A stretch of 64,000 nt of DNA, taken from positions 46,747,787 through 46,811,786 of the forward strand of contig CM060064.1 of the NCBI GenBank assembly GCA_030533445.1. The letters are read 5' to 3'. The notes below the pieces were generated by a model. It had not been told where the DNA came from. It saw only the letters and a list, made by a program, of their open reading frames with translations, and ran no database searches. Positions 7,802 through 19,852 of this stretch are shown here, one piece after another. The position numbers and the translations under genes were made by a program. The first letter of the stretch is position 1; every line of letters starts with the position of its first letter. The DNA is from Cyprinodon diabolis. Its lineage: Eukaryota > Chordata > Actinopteri > Cyprinodontiformes > Cyprinodontidae.

Positions 7802-10800
7802 AAAGCCAGGGCCCGTCAGAGGAATTGAGGAGTCTGACGGGCCATCTGAAAACTGATAAAATTCCTCATCTGATGTTGCCTGCTACTCTGTTTTTCTCCA
7901 ACCAGAATCTCACCTTGTCGGCTTTCATTGACTCTGGGTGTGAAAGAAATCTCATTGATTCAGATCTGGTCCAGCAATTAAATATTGAGACTGTCCCTTT
8001 ATCAAAGCCTCTCAGAGTATCTGCTATTGATGGAAAGAAGCTTCATCAAGTCACTCATCAGACGCAACCTCCAGAACTTTTAATCTCTGGAAACCATCGT
8101 GAAACATTAACGTTTTTTGTTTTTCCTTCTGCATGCTCCCCTCTGGTGCTGGGATTCGAGTGGCTGGAACGTCATAACCCCCATATCAACTGGGCTGAAC
8201 ACCACATTGAGTCTTGGTCCACTTCCTGTCATGAGTCATGCCTTCGTTCTGCAGCTCCTGCTATTCAGTCCCCTAGAGGTAGGGGGGAGATGGACTCTCC
8301 TGACCTTACTTCTGTTCCTCCCGAGTATCACGATCTGGCACCAGTCTTCAGTAAGGTCAGTGCGACGTCTCTTCCACCTCACAGACCATATGACTGCGCC
8401 ATAGATTTACTACCAGGAGCCCCCGTTCCCAGCAGTAGACTTTACAACATCTCCAAACCTGAACGCGAGACCATGGAAAAATATATCAATGAGTCTCTAG
8501 CTGCTGGAATTATTCGTCCATCTTCATCTCCTCTTGGTGCTGGTTTCTTTTTTGTGGGTAAAAAAGCTAGTTCCCTACGACCCTGTATAGATTACAGAGG
8601 CTTAAATCAGATAACCGTCAAAAATAAGTACCCCCTACCATTACTGGCATCAGCGTTTGAACCTGTTCAGGGTGCAACAGTGTTCACTAAACTCGATTTG
8701 AGAAACGCATATCACCTCCTTAGAATAAGAGAAGGAGATGAATGGAAGACAGCCTTTAAGACCCCCTTAGGCCAATTTGAGTATTTGGTCATGTCTTTTG
8801 GTCTCACAAACGCTCCTGCTTGCTTCCAAGCTCTTGTCAACGACGTCCTCAGAGATTTTTTGAACGTATTCGTTTTTGTGTACATCGATGATATTTTGAT
8901 CTACTCCAAGAACCTCGCAGACCACAAGAAACATGTTCGTCTAGTTCTTCAGAGACTTTTGGAAAACAAACTCTTTGTGAAAGCAGAAAAATGTGAATTT
9001 CACCAACCATCTGTCACTTTTTTAGGGTTTGTGCTTGAGGGCGGGCAGGTGAAGCCATCCGAAGACAAGATAAAGGCAGTTCTGGACTGGCCGACACCTG
9101 AAAACCGCAAACAGCTTCAGAGATTTCTTGGGTTTGCAAACTTTTACAGACGTTTCATAAGAAACTATAGTCAAACAGCTCTACCTCTCACAACTCTGAC
9201 TTCTGTGAAGAACACCTTTCAATGGACACCTGAAGCCCAGAACGCTTTTGATAAATTAAAAAACCTGTTTTCCAGAGCACCCATCCTTATCCAGCCAGAT
9301 CCCTCTAAGCAGTTTATTTTAGAGGTGGATGCCCAGACTCCGGTCTTGGAGCTGTTTTATCTCAACAATCTGACTCAGACCAAAAAACTCACCCCTGTGC
9401 CTTTTTTTTCACGTAGACTCTCACCAGCGGAGCAAAATTATGATGTTGGAGACCGAGAACTTCTTGCCATTAAACTCGCCCTGGAGGAATGGAGACACTG
9501 GCTCGAGGGGGCCGAGCATCCAGTATTGGTTTGGACAGACCACAAAAACCTGGCTTATCTCCAATCGGCAAAACGATCCAACCCACGTCACTCTAGATGG
9601 TCATTATTCTTTTCCCGTTTCAACCTCATTATTTCTTACAGACCTGGTTCCAAGAACGTCAAGCCCGATTCTCTCTCTCGTCTGTACTCCACTGATCAAC
9701 CTGAGACACCCGAGCCAGTTCTTCCTGCCTCCTGTACTGTTGGAGTAGTTTCCTGGGAGATCACTGATCTCATCAACTCTGCCCTAGCCTCTGAACCTGA
9801 CCCAGGTAACGGCCCTCCAAATAAAACTTATGTTCCATCTTCCGTCAGATCCCGACTGATCCAGTGGATGCATGCAGCTAAATTTTCCGCCCATCCTGGA
9901 GTGAGCAGAACCATTGCCCTCATTACAAGACGTTTCTGGTGGCCATCACTACACAAAGACGTTAAGGAGTACGTTTTGGCATGCCCCATCTGCGCCAGAA
10001 ACAAGACCTCTCATCAACCACCTTCTGGCCTGCTGCATCCTCTACCTGTTCCAACCCGTCCTTGGTCACATATCGCCGTAGATTTTGTCACAGGTCTCCC
10101 GATTTCCAGAGGTATGTCCACCATTTTAACCATCGTCGACCGTTTTTCCAAGGCCTGTCACTTAATTCCCCTCAGGAAACTTCCCACGGCTTTCCAGACG
10201 GCCCAGCTTCTCGTGAAGCATGTTTTCCGACTCCATGGTATTCCACAAGAAATCCTCTCTGACCGTGGTCCTCAGTTCATCTCACAGGTCTGGAAAGCTT
10301 TCTGTTCTGCGTTGAACTGTAAGTCCTCCCTCCCCTCTGGTTATCACCCACAGTCTAACGGGCAGACGGAGAGGATGAATCAACAACTAGAGTCCACTCT
10401 CCGCTGCCTGACATCTAACAACCCTCCTGACTGGAGTAAGTTTCTGACCTGGATAGAATACGCCCATAACTCTTTAAGATCTGCTTCTACTGGTTTATCC
10501 CCGTTCCAGGTTTCCATCGGTTATCAGCCTCCACTCTTCCCTGCAGAGGAGAGAGAGATATCAGTCAGATCAGTCCACCACCACATCCGCCGTTGTCAGC
10601 GTGTCTGGAAGGACACCATCACCACCCTCAACCGCTCATCTGCCACCACTAAGAAGTTTGCGGATTCAAAACGGCGCCCTGCCCTTGACTATACCCTGGG
10701 CCAAGAGGTATGGCTATCTACACGTGACATTCCCCTCAAAGCCATGTCCAAGAAGCTGTCACCCCGGTTCATCGGCCCATATAAAATTGCCCAGATAATC

Positions 10801-11142
10801 AATCCCTCTGCTGTCCGCCTGCACCTGCCTCCGTCCCTTCGTATCCACCCCACGTTTCATGTCTCTCAGATTAAACCTGTCATTTCAAGCTCCTTGTGCC
10901 CACCATCCGACTCCCCTCCACCCGCCCTGCACATTGACGGCCATCCGGCCTACACAGTTCGCCGGATCGTGGACTCCCGTCGGCGAGGTCGCGGATGGCA
11001 GTACCTCGTCGACTGGGAGGGCTACGGTGCGGAGGATCGCACCTGGGTTCCTGGCTCATACATCCTCGATCCGTCCCGGATCGAGGAGTATGAGAGTTCC
11101 CTCCCGTCCACTTCCTCGGGACCGCAAAGAGGCGGTCGTTGA
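7798..11142 (+). CDS. pol: Pol polyprotein: protease, RT, RNase H, integrase, chromodomain
   Basis: The open frame runs 1,114 codons from just after an in-frame TAA (7795-7797) to TGA at 11140-11142; it has no ATG at its start, so it should be made by a -1 shift from gag. The protease has FIDSGCERN (active DSG at 45-47). The reverse transcriptase has YIDDILIYS (Y362, catalytic DD). RNase H follows at about 505-630 and is partly scrambled between 9331 and 9409. Integrase has an HHCC finger (about 693-735, ending CPICARNK) and the catalytic triad D762, D822, E858 (D-x35-E spacing). A chromodomain at about 1052-1100 ([22 protein letters not shown]) presumably directs integration to marked chromatin. 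There are no internal stops. Confidence 0.92.
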   Translation: MKSQGPSEELRSLTGHLKTDKIPHLMLPATLFFSNQNLTLSAFIDSGCERNLIDSDLVQQLNIETVPLSKPLRVSAIDGKKLHQVTHQTQPPELLISGNHRETLTFFVFPSACSPLVLGFEWLERHNPHINWAEHHIESWSTSCHESCLRSAAPAIQSPRGRGEMDSPDLTSVPPEYHDLAPVFSKVSATSLPPHRPYDCAIDLLPGAPVPSSRLYNISKPERETMEKYINESLAAGIIRPSSSPLGAGFFFVGKKASSLRPCIDYRGLNQITVKNKYPLPLLASAFEPVQGATVFTKLDLRNAYHLLRIREGDEWKTAFKTPLGQFEYLVMSFGLTNAPACFQALVNDVLRDFLNVFVFVYIDDILIYSKNLADHKKHVRLVLQRLLENKLFVKAEKCEFHQPSVTFLGFVLEGGQVKPSEDKIKAVLDWPTPENRKQLQRFLGFANFYRRFIRNYSQTALPLTTLTSVKNTFQWTPEAQNAFDKLKNLFSRAPILIQPDPSKQFILEVDAQTPVLELFYLNNLTQTKKLTPVPFFSRRLSPAEQNYDVGDRELLAIKLALEEWRHWLEGAEHPVLVWTDHKNLAYLQSAKRSNPRHSRWSLFFSRFNLIISYRPGSKNVKPDSLSRLYSTDQPETPEPVLPASCTVGVVSWEITDLINSALASEPDPGNGPPNKTYVPSSVRSRLIQWMHAAKFSAHPGVSRTIALITRRFWWPSLHKDVKEYVLACPICARNKTSHQPPSGLLHPLPVPTRPWSHIAVDFVTGLPISRGMSTILTIVDRFSKACHLIPLRKLPTAFQTAQLLVKHVFRLHGIPQEILSDRGPQFISQVWKAFCSALNCKSSLPSGYHPQSNGQTERMNQQLESTLRCLTSNNPPDWSKFLTWIEYAHNSLRSASTGLSPFQVSIGYQPPLFPAEEREISVRSVHHHIRRCQRVWKDTITTLNRSSATTKKFADSKRRPALDYTLGQEVWLSTRDIPLKAMSKKLSPRFIGPYKIAQIINPSAVRLHLPPSLRIHPTFHVSQIKPVISSSLCPPSDSPPPALHIDGHPAYTVRRIVDSRRRGRGWQYLVDWEGYGAEDRTWVPGSYILDPSRIEEYESSLPSTSSGPQRGGR

Positions 11143-11150
11143 GAGGGGGG
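11141..11150 (+). promoter_or_regulatory. Polypurine tract
   Basis: GAGAGGGGGG ends three bases before the 3' LTR start and is the expected primer for plus-strand DNA synthesis. It overlaps the pol stop codon. Confidence 0.8.
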
Positions 11151-11153
11151 TAC

Positions 11154-11866
11154 TGTTGGGATCTGGAGATGTACCACCTTTCTCCAGCAGAGTGCGCTGT
11201 GGGTCTCCTGGGCTGGAGCCCTCCAGCACACCTGACATTCATCAAACCATCAGGAGACCTACCAACATAAGCAGCGACCAGACCTTCCTTCGACGCCGCA
11301 GTGTTGACCTTAGTTTGGTTAGCAACCTGAGCCTCTGTTACCTGAAAGAATCTAAGTTGTCTCTAAGTGAGAAAACTGGTTCTAACCTTCCTCTGTCTTT
11401 GCTCACAGGAAACCTGTCTCAATCCTTAAGCTCTAGGTGAGCTTAACCTGCCTTCCAGCCCTGGTGAGCCAAACCTGAAGATTCCTATTTGGATTTCCCC
11501 TGCTGCTCTCAGAGAAGAGCTGGAAACTCTGATCAATCTCTGCCATTCAAAGTCAGAAGTTAGACGCTGCAGCTGCTTGAGTACTCTGCTGAACCAACAG
11601 TCTCTGGACCCAACGGTTCCCTCTCTCACAAGAGAAGCCTGGACTCCGTCAAGGTAGAATCAGAATTATCTAAAAGGACTCTTTAATCATCTGCCTGCCC
11701 AGCTGATCAAACTATCATCTCTGCAGACTTCAGTGAACCCAACCCGGACCTGTTCCAGATCCAGTTCATGTTTTTTTGTGTCAACATCTTTAATAAACTC
11801 TGTTAAACTTTTACCCAGCCTCTGTTGTGTTCTGCATGTGGGTTTGATATTAAACCAATCATGACA
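11154..11866 (+). repeat. 3' LTR
   Basis: This 713-bp repeat begins TGTTGGG and ends ATGACA, followed by the second GTTAA. AATAAA lies at 11792-11797. It differs from the 5' LTR by scattered substitutions and by a block after GAATCAGAATTATCT that is unrelated and longer than its 5' counterpart. Confidence 0.92.
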
Positions 11867-11890
11867 GTTAATAAGAGGGCAGCACTGCAC

Positions 11891-12312
11891 TAACCTGACT
11901 CCGCCAGATGGATTTGCTCCTCATATCCATCTGGAAACCTTCCGTTGAAGTAATTTTGGGAAGGGGCGAAAATACTGGTTAGCTGATTGGCCTATGTTGG
12001 TGATAGACGGGCCAAATAAACCAATCAGATCAACGAAGCATATGACGTACTAACAGAGCGACGACGAAGAGGAGCCAATTGATAGATCAAACTCTTGCCG
12101 AAACCAGTCAGGAGAAGAGCAAAAACATCCCTTCCTCTGAGAAAAGCCTCCAGAGCAGTGTTTTGCTCTTCTTTCAGTGAAGAAATAAAGCCAACGCTGA
12201 CTGGACGTTCATTTGGTGAACGGCTCCAAATTTTCTTCAACGGAGAGTCTCCAGACTGATCTGCCAGTGAAACCTTGAAAGCTCGCGAGATCAGGATGGT
12301 CTCACGAGGCTA
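11891..12312 (-). mobile_element. Non-autonomous DNA transposon carrying a helicase exon, copy 2
   Basis: This is a reverse-orientation copy of 523-1104, flanked by a perfect 9-bp duplication GCACTGCAC (11882-11890 and 12313-12321). Its ends are TAACCTGACTCC and the complement of TAGCCTCGTGAGACC. The RecQ motif-0 and Walker A segment is retained (12060-12190) with GTFGKS changed little (LTGFGKSLIYQL). About 145 bp including the presumed start codon are deleted between a GGCTTT and TTTCTTCAC. The target duplication overlaps the left end of the MITE at 12319. Confidence 0.75.
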
Positions 12313-12318
12313 GCACTG

Positions 12319-12595
12319 CACTGCAAAAAATGTCAATCTAAATAATGAATTTTTTTTTTTCTTTAATTGAGGACGGAAGTAATACACTTTGTCAACAGAA
12401 AAAGACAATTAACATAAAAAAACAACAAAAAACAATTGCATTGCCTTATTTCAAGTGCATAACATCTAATTATCTCGTTTTAAGAGTAAAAATGCTAATT
12501 CCATTGGTAAATCCTCTCATTTATCTACTCAAATTAAGGGTAAATACACTTAATTTAAGATATTTTTAACTTATTTCTAGATGGTTTTTGCAGTG
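12319..12595. mobile_element. CACTGCAAAAA-type MITE
   Basis: The terminal inverted repeats are CACTGCAAAAA and TTTTTGCAGTG. The interior is AT-rich, with TTAAGGGTAAATACACTTAA. Related, more diverged copies lie at about 53919-54125 and 61432-61605. No coding potential. A hAT origin is likely from the terminal sequence, but an 8-bp duplication is not clear here. Confidence 0.7.
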
Positions 12596-13740
12596 TGAGA
12601 TGTTAAAGACAAAAATAATACAGAACTACAAATTCACATATGAAAGTGTAGAAAATGTGCATAGTAACACTAAAATAATACACCAGTTTATACTGTTTGA
12701 AACCCCCCAAATGTATTCATTCTTGCGTAATGAGCCTCCTATTAGCTGATAAACAAACAGAACCCTTTTACCCGGTTCTGGTTCTTCTTCCTGTTCCTCC
12801 CCCATCACTGCTGTTAAAGCCCCGCCATCAGTTTTTTTCTCCTGAGGTTAGATCCTACCTTCCTGCAGAAGAGAAATCCTTGAACCAAATTGTTGCCTGT
12901 TCACACTTCATCTAGCAGAGAACATCAGTGTCTGGCCTCTTTCCATCATTGTGCATCATCACATGTACTCCAGCGCTGCACTCTCACATACAGTCTTTAA
13001 TCAGCCGCCAGAAAAGCTGGGGCTCTGAGAGGAGGCCCACTGCTTCATCTAATGGGAAGCATGTGAAGCCAATCACAGGATCGAGGGTCTCTAAGGGTCT
13101 CTGCATCATTTAACCATCAGCTATGTTTACAAGAATTCGCCCCCCCTCCCCATATTTATAGTCACAGTTTGCATGTTTCTTCGTTTCTCGGCTCCATAGA
13201 TGGACTGTTTGATGTTAAAGTACAAGGGGCCTCTCTGTTTAGAGTCCCGGTCCAACAATCTGAAGGATTTCCATGAAAAAAAAAAAAGTATTTCAGATAC
13301 TTCTGAAGCCAAAGTAATGCTCTCCAGACTCAGAATGAGTTTGATTTAAGCCACACGGCCCGAGGTGAGCATCTCTCCCGGTTCTGGTCCGCTCTAACTC
13401 AGAACGACCACAGCATGCAGGCGTGGCATCCAGACAAACAATCCAATGATCCTCTCTGCTGTAATAACCTGAGCTTGGTCTGGCTCTGAGATAAAGATGC
13501 TGAGATGAGAGGAAGCATTTGCCCTTCAACATCTCAAAGCTTCCTCAGGTCCTGCTTCATTCATTGTGGACCAAACATCTTCTGAACTGATCAAACCAAA
13601 CTCTGTGGAAGTTTGTTAAAACTTGAAGAGTTGGTGGGAGCGATCTGCTCACATGAGGAGCAGCTTCTGTCCAAGAAGATCCTGGAGCTCGTGGACTTTT
13701 TTTGGAAGAATCTTCCTATCTAGTGTCACCTTTTTCAAAG
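12596..13740. other. Unassigned intergenic stretch
   Basis: I see no gene or recognisable element. The flanking minisatellite starts at its right edge. Confidence 0.4.
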
Positions 13741-15604
13741 GGGTGATAGAATGATTCTACAGGGTATCTGGTCCTTCAGGTCTCTAAAAGGATGATACAA
13801 TGATTCTATAGGGTATCTGGTCCTTCAGGTCTCTAATAGGGTGATAGAATGATTCTATAGGGTTCTGGTCCTTCAGGTCTCTAATAGGGTGATAGAATGA
13901 TTCTATAGGGTATCTGGTCCTTCAGGTCTCTAATAGGGTGATAGAATGATCCTATAGGGTATCTGGTCCTTCAGGTCTCTAAAAGGATGATACAATGATT
14001 CTATAGGGTATCTGGTCCTTCAGGTCTCTAATAGGGTGATAGAATGATTCTATAGGGTATCTGGTCCTTCAGGTCTCTAATAGGGTGATAGAATGATTCT
14101 ATAGGGTATCTGGTCCTTCTGGTCTCTAATAGGGCGATAGAATGATCCTATAGGGTATCTGGTCCTTCAGGTCTCTAATAGGGTGATAGAATGATTCTAT
14201 AGGGTATCCGGTCCTTCAGGTCTCTAATAGGGTGATAGAATGATTCTATAGGGTATCTGGTCCTTCAGGTCTCTAATAGGGTGATAGAATGATTCTATAG
14301 GGTATCTGGTCCTTCAGGTCTCTAATAGGGTGATAGAATGATTCTATAGGGTATCTGGTCCTTCAGGTCTCTAATAGGGTAATAGAATGATTCTATAGGG
14401 TTCTGGTCCTTCAGGTCTCTAATAGGGTGATAGAATGATTCTATCGGGTATCTGGTCCTTCAGGTCTCTAATAGGGTGATAGAATGATTCTATAGGGTAT
14501 CTGGTCCTTCAGGTCTCTAATAGGGTGATAGAATGATCCTATAGGGTATCTGGTCCTTCAGGTCTCTAAAAGGATGATACAATGATTCTATAGGGTATCT
14601 GGTCCTTCAGGTCTCTAATAGGGTGATAGAATGATTCTATAGGGTATCTGGTCCTTCAGGTCTCTAATAGGGTGATAGAATGATTCTATAGGGTATCTGG
14701 TCCTTCAGGTCTCTAATAGGGTGATAGAATGATTCTATAGGGTATCTGGTCCTTCAGGTCTCTATTAGGGTGATAGAATGATTCTATAGGGTATCTGGTC
14801 CTTCAGGTCTCTAAAAGGGTGATAGAATGATTCTATTGGGTATCTGGTCCTTCAGGTCTCTAATAGGGTGATAGAATGATTCTATAGGGTATCTGGTCCT
14901 TCTGGTCTCTAATAGGGTGATAGAATGATTCTATAGGGTATCTGGTCCTTCAGGTCTCTAATAGGGTGATAGAATGATTCTATAGGGTATCTGGTCCTTC
15001 AGGTCTCTAATAGGGTGATAGAATGATTCTATAGGGTGTCTGGTCCTTCAGGTCTCTAATAGGGTGATAGAATGATTCTATAGGGTATCTGGTCCTTCAG
15101 GTCTCTAATAGGGTGATAGAATGATTCTATAGGGTATCTGGTCCTTCAGGTCTCTAATAGGGTGATAGAATGATCCTATAGGGTATCTGGTCCTTCAGGT
15201 CTCTAATAGGGCGATAGAATGATCCTATAGGGTATCTGGTCCTTCAGGTCTCTAATAGGGTGATAGAATGATTCTATAGGGTATCTGGTCCTTCAGGTCT
15301 CTAATAGGGTGATAGAATGATTCTATAGGGTATCTGGTCCTTCAGGTCTCTAATAGGGTGATAGAATGATTCTATAGGGTATCTGGTCCTTCAGGTCTCT
15401 AATAGGGTGATAGAATGATTCTATAGGGTATCTGGTCCTTCAGGTCTCTAATAGGGTAATAGAATGATTCTATAGGGTTCTGGTCCTTCAGGTCTCTAAT
15501 AGGGTGATAGAATGATTCTATCGGGTATCTGGTCCTTCAGGTCTCTAATAGGGTGATAGAATGATTCTATAGGGTATCTGGTCCTTCAGGTCTCTAATAG
15601 GGTG
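13741..15604 (+). repeat. 49-bp minisatellite, about 38 copies
   Basis: The unit contains GGTGATAGAATGATTCTATA, then GGGTATCTGG, TCCTTCAGG and TCTCTAATA. Each unit carries the inverted repeat ATAGAATGATTCTAT (7-bp arms, one-base centre). Variant units (AAAAGGATGATACAATG; 48-bp units with GGGTTCTGG; ATCGGG) recur in the same order about 1,077 bp apart, near 14377 and 15454. There are stops in all frames and no unique spacers, so it is neither a gene nor a CRISPR array. Confidence 0.95.
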
Positions 15605-16296
15605 TGTAACATTGGTTGGGCTGAAAATTGCATATTAGCTGTTCTATGAGCCCTAATGCAGCCTGGTTAAAAGCCCTACAATGAAACCGCAGGTTTCTTC
15701 CTTTTATGGTATGATCATGAATATTTAGATGAGCTGTGCTCTGATTGGTTGGTTTACAACCAGAGATGGGAAGTAGCGAAGTACAAATACTTCGTTACTG
15801 TACTCAAGTAGATTTTTCTGATATTTTTACTTTACAACTTATTTTTATAGTGAATTTTTACTTCTACTCCTTACATTTTTACACAAATATCTGTACTTTC
15901 TACTCCTTACATTTTAAAAAATTGGCTCGTTACTTTAGCTTTGAATCATTTCAATGGAGTTACCGTTATTATTTTTCACGTCATCAATACCAAATTCAAT
16001 CTAATTGGATGGGAATCTACGTTGCATTTGACGCACCACTACAAGAGGAATGACAGATTCAGCAAATCATTGCAGCTTGGTGGCGGTGGCGTTAGCATAG
16101 TAGTATGGACGACGAGATGATTGAAAATAAACTAGGGCTGCAACAACAAATCGATAAAATAGATAAAAATCGACTTTTAAACGCGTTGGCAACGAATTTC
16201 ATCATCGATTAGTTGTGTCGCGCGATTAATGCGTCATCCGCTGACTGAAACGGGGGAAGAAAAAAAAATTACGGCAGAGCGAGCCAGCGCCGCAGG

Positions 16297-16470
16297 TGCA
16301 GTGTTGCAAACTCAGCGACTTTGTTGCTATATTTAGCAACTTTTCAGACCCCTCCAGCGACTATTTTTCAAAAAAGCGACTAGCGACAAATCTGGCGACT
16401 TTTTACGGTGTCACTGGCGGCTTTTGGAGACTCTTATGTGAAAGCATGTATCGTTCCTACTCTGCTGTGG
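16297..16470 (+). repeat. GCGACTTT-rich repeat module
   Basis: From GCAGTGTTGC through TATATTTAGCAACTTTTCAG and AAAGCGACTAGCGACAAATC, this segment is homologous to the minus strand of about 32780-32935. In that copy it lies inside a hAT element that also carries a TTF-finger remnant. The translated frames are also similar (VAIFSNFSDPSS versus VAIFSHFSDTSS), but neither is a credible gene. Confidence 0.6.
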
Positions 16471-16518
16471 GGCGCCTCCCCCATCCCAACCCCGTTCTCC
16501 CGCAGGAGTCCCTCTCAG

Positions 16519-17476
16519 TAATGATGGGCTATCTGAAGCCAGGCTTCGAGGCTTGTACCGAGTAATAAGGGGGCGTGTCAATGAAGCCCCGCTTCGAGGC
16601 CTGTGTAGTCTGGTTGAAAACCACGTGACTGGCAACAAACGAGGCCTCGCATTGCATTGGTCACGTGACTGCTTCGGTTTTCAAAATAAAAGCGCAATGA
16701 ATCCTGTTGCTTCGTGGGTTGTAGTAGGTGGTTTGGTATCAGCAGAACAGTTTTCATCAGCAGTGGTTGAAATGGAGCCGTCAAAAAAGAGAAAAACCTC
16801 TCATATGTGGGAGTATTATGAGATGACAGATCACAATCACAACCTGAAACAGTGAAAAAAGTCCTATTCCTAAATAAAAACAATTAAACCTAAAATCCAG
16901 AAATTTCTATATTTTCTTTTGTTTAATCAGGAGATGCATCAGAATCACACATCAAAACCAGACTAAAAGCCATTAGAAGAGGCAAACTCTATGTGTAACT
17001 TAATATTAAGAATCAGAACTAGAACTCCTAGGAAGAGATGATTTTAAACAAATTCTGTCTTTAAGGAAGCAAGTTTCAAGGTCAAAGTATACAGAGTCTG
17101 CAGCAACAATCACTCAGTTCTCAATACATTAAAGTAACACATATCTTCATTGTCTAATATGTCCATGACATAAAAGAAAACCTAACACCACCACTGATGG
17201 TCAAGGATTAGATTGGCTACAAATCATTTTAATCATTAAAACATGACAATTAAATAGGATTCTCCTCTTACTAAACATGAGTTTGATGAAAACTTTGTGA
17301 CAATATTGCATTTCCTAACATTTGGAAGTATGATCCAACTGAGTAACAAGGCTGTTACAGTTTCACCAGCAGATGTCACTAGTGAGTGATGAATGAAGCA
17401 TCGAGTAATGAACTTTTTTCAACACTTTGCGTTGGAAAGCTTCATTGCTTCATGAGGCTTCACTTGCCCATCACTA
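16519..17476. mobile_element. hAT element C, nested in element B
   Basis: The ends are TAATGATGGGC and GCCCATCACTA (one mismatch), flanked by a perfect 8-bp duplication CCTCTCAG (16511-16518 and 17477-17484). It contains a short BED-finger start (16771-16855) but no catalytic domain. It is the youngest of the three nested elements. Confidence 0.88.
16771..16855 (+). pseudogene. BED-finger N-terminal remnant
   Basis: The segment reads MEPSKKRKTSHMWEYYEM, which resembles the start of hAT/ZBED proteins (basic stretch followed by a W-x-Y/F aromatic pair). It stops after about 28 residues, before the metal-binding cysteines. It belongs to element C. Confidence 0.45.
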
Positions 17477-18540
17477 CCTCTCAGCGCTGCAGTCAGAGCA
17501 GCAGGATGTCTACCCTCAGCGTCCAGACTGCAAATGAAGCGTGCATGCGCCGGGATTGACGGCGCAAATTTATCACAATAATTAAAATAGCCTTTATAAA
17601 TAAATTAACTTGCAAATTATGAGGGCAAGGCTTTTGAAGTTTAAATCTTCTGGCAAAGATAAAGTAAAGAAGATCCTGCAATTTATGGAAGTAAAGCAGA
17701 ATAAAATCCAGCAAGATCAGTAATATGTCAATTAATTATATGCCACATTCCCATGTAAATATCTGTCTTTGTAGGATGTGTTTTTAGCACCCGTAGTTCT
17801 CTCATTTTTATTCCAAATACAATTTATAATTTGAATCACAGGGCTATTTTTATCTCTATGGTTCAGTATTTTCTCAAGTAGCAACTTTAACTGCTATACT
17901 TTCCTGTCTTAAAAGGCAGAACTCTTCTAGTCTAAAAAAACTCATTTGTTGAAATGGGGGGGCCTATTGTTTGAACCCCTTAGGGACTTTAAAAAACAAA
18001 AATGTCTTTTTTTGCGCTTTATGAAACAAAGTAGCCTATATTTTGTGGATGTACAGCTACATTTCTCATGTAAGTTTGCATAGTTTTAACACAAACATTT
18101 ATTTTTCATATTGCACCAGGACAGTTAATGAGCAACCTGTACTTGTGTGCTTGTTTGTTCTGCCTAAAATGTTTATTTTGGAATAAAGAGGTTAGTATAA
18201 AAAATATTTTTTGTCCGATTCATCGATTAATCGAAAAAATAATCGGCCGATTCATCGATTTTTAAAATAATCGTTAGTTGCAGCCCTAAAATGAAGACAA
18301 CGGAGATCTAGTCCTATTGGCAGACATCCATTTAAAATGTAGGCAACGGCATGAAAAAAGTGGTTTCTACTTTTACTTTTATACTTTAAGTAAATTTACA
18401 AGCCTGTACTTTTTTTACTTTTACTTGAGTAAAGAAGTTTAATCAGTACTTCCACTTTTACCAGAGTATTTTTTAACACAAGTATCTGTACTTTTACTCA
18501 AGTACGGAAAGTGAGTACTTTTGCCATCTCTGTTTACAAC

Positions 18541-19852
18541 GAGCCAAGTTGCTGAGCAAAGACGCATCATAGCAACAAGCACTCACTCACTGAAACATCA
18601 CACCCCCGCTCTCTCTTGTCGTGCCTGTGCAATCGAAGTAGTTCTAGTCTGCACATGCTGCACAAATTGCCTGCACGCTCTCACTCGCATAAAAAAAGGG
18701 ATAATTTATCCAACTCACGGGAATCTGTGAGACTCAAAATCTCCCCCGCGAGGTATTGACATACCTCTGCATGTCAATTTTTGGGCATACAAAAGTACAG
18801 AACCAAACAAGGCAACATCCCCAAATTGACGTCAAATCTGTGCTGCGTTTGGATTCGCCTGTTTTATGCTGGAAGTTTAGAATTGTGAGATTTGCAGAGA
18901 AAGGAGGTGTCGATGGGGTTTGAAGTTCTCTGGACGTCTATTTCACCCATTGAAATGGAGCCTAGGCAGAAGTTCAAATGAAGAAACTGACTGCTTTCCT
19001 TCATCCACCTGCGACACAGCCACTCAGCTTTGAACCATCCAAAGTTCATCTCAAAAGGCCTCCGATCCGCAACTTGTCTGCTCCTGTGCTCAGGCGGCGA
19101 TGCGCTGTGACTTCATTCAGATGACAGCGTTTCCACCCCCCTTCATCTCCTCTTCCAGCATCGTAGCTAAAGCTTCATCAGAGCGTCATTCCTCCCAGAC
19201 TCTTACTGCGTTCCCTGTCTCATCTTAACCGGTCCGGCAGAAGCCCGCCATGTTCAGCCTGGTTCTGCCAGAGGTTTCTTCCCAACGGGGAGTTTTTCCT
19301 CTCCACTGTCGCTTCATGCTTGCTCATCATGGACAGGTTCTCTCAACCTGTGTTATCCAACTGGACTTCCATCTTCCAGGTCCCTGAGTGAAGCTCTAGT
19401 ATCAGCTCACGCAGTCCACTGGATCTCCCCATAAAGCTTAGCAGACCTTCTCTCTAACCAGCAGTCTACAGACTGACCACCTCCATCTATCTCCACTCCA
19501 CCACCAGTTTCAGCCCTGGGGGGGGGGGACATCCCTATTCTTTCCTCCTGTTCATGCATATCAACCAAAATTAAATGCTATGTTAAGTAATTGTACCAAT
19601 AAATTTCTTGGAATAATCTTTTCTCTTCATGTGAGTTTTTTAGATTGAACTATCGTTTTTAATCTATGACGATGTAAAATCGGTTTTAAATTCCATGACC
19701 CCTTTAACAGTTCTCCAGGTTGCACCACCAGAACCAAACATAACTTACTATGACAGACCTTTTGCTGGATTTGGGTCAAATATTACAGTTCAGGACTTCA
19801 TTTCAGTTCCATCCAGAAACAGCAGAAGTTAAAGTTAAAAAACAAACCACTC
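18541..19852. other. Intergenic, with one repeat fragment
   Basis: The only recognisable part is a fragment of family R1 at about 19250-19325 (AGCCTGGTTCTGCCAGAGG then GGGAGTTTTTCCTCTCCACT). The rest shows no gene or element. Confidence 0.45.

Larger units (their letters stand above)
6090..11871 (+). mobile_element. Ty3/gypsy LTR retrotransposon, sushi/Tf1-type
   Basis: A structurally complete element: 5-bp target duplication GTTAA (6090-6094 and 11867-11871), two LTRs beginning TGTTGGG and ending ATGACA, a gag frame with a CCHC knuckle, and a pol frame ordered protease, reverse transcriptase, RNase H, integrase, chromodomain. A polypurine tract precedes the 3' LTR. There is no envelope frame. 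The domain order and self-priming site match the vertebrate Tf1/sushi group of chromoviruses. The LTRs differ by many substitutions and one replaced block of some tens of bases (about 6615-6640 versus 11656-11725), so the insertion is not recent. A compensated frameshift damages RNase H, so this copy is probably inactive. Confidence 0.93.
16133..18288. mobile_element. hAT element B, nested in element A
   Basis: The ends are TAGGGCTGCAAC and GTTGCAGCCCTA, flanked by AAATAAAC (16125-16132) and AAATGAAG (18289-18296). The uninterrupted copy of element A at about 38415 reads AAATGAAC at this position, so each flank has one later change. That is direct empty-site evidence for an 8-bp duplication. 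The subterminal regions are rich in ATCGAT motifs. It contains element C. Confidence 0.85.
15761..18532. mobile_element. hAT element A, host of two nested insertions
   Basis: The ends CAGAGATGG and CCATCTCTG are perfect inverted repeats flanked by a perfect 8-bp duplication TTTACAAC (15753-15760 and 18533-18540). Without its insert it would be about 610 bp, similar to the truncated copy at 38135-38646. It has no transposase, so it is a MITE-like non-autonomous hAT. The CAAGTACGGAAAGTGAGTAC block near the right end is characteristic of the family. Confidence 0.88.

Noticed and set aside
9440..9748. Additional frames inside pol
   Set aside because: Wrong-frame shadows of the pol coding sequence.
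13741..15604. CRISPR-like regular array
   Set aside because: Units are directly adjacent without unique spacers, and the surrounding DNA is vertebrate. It is a minisatellite.
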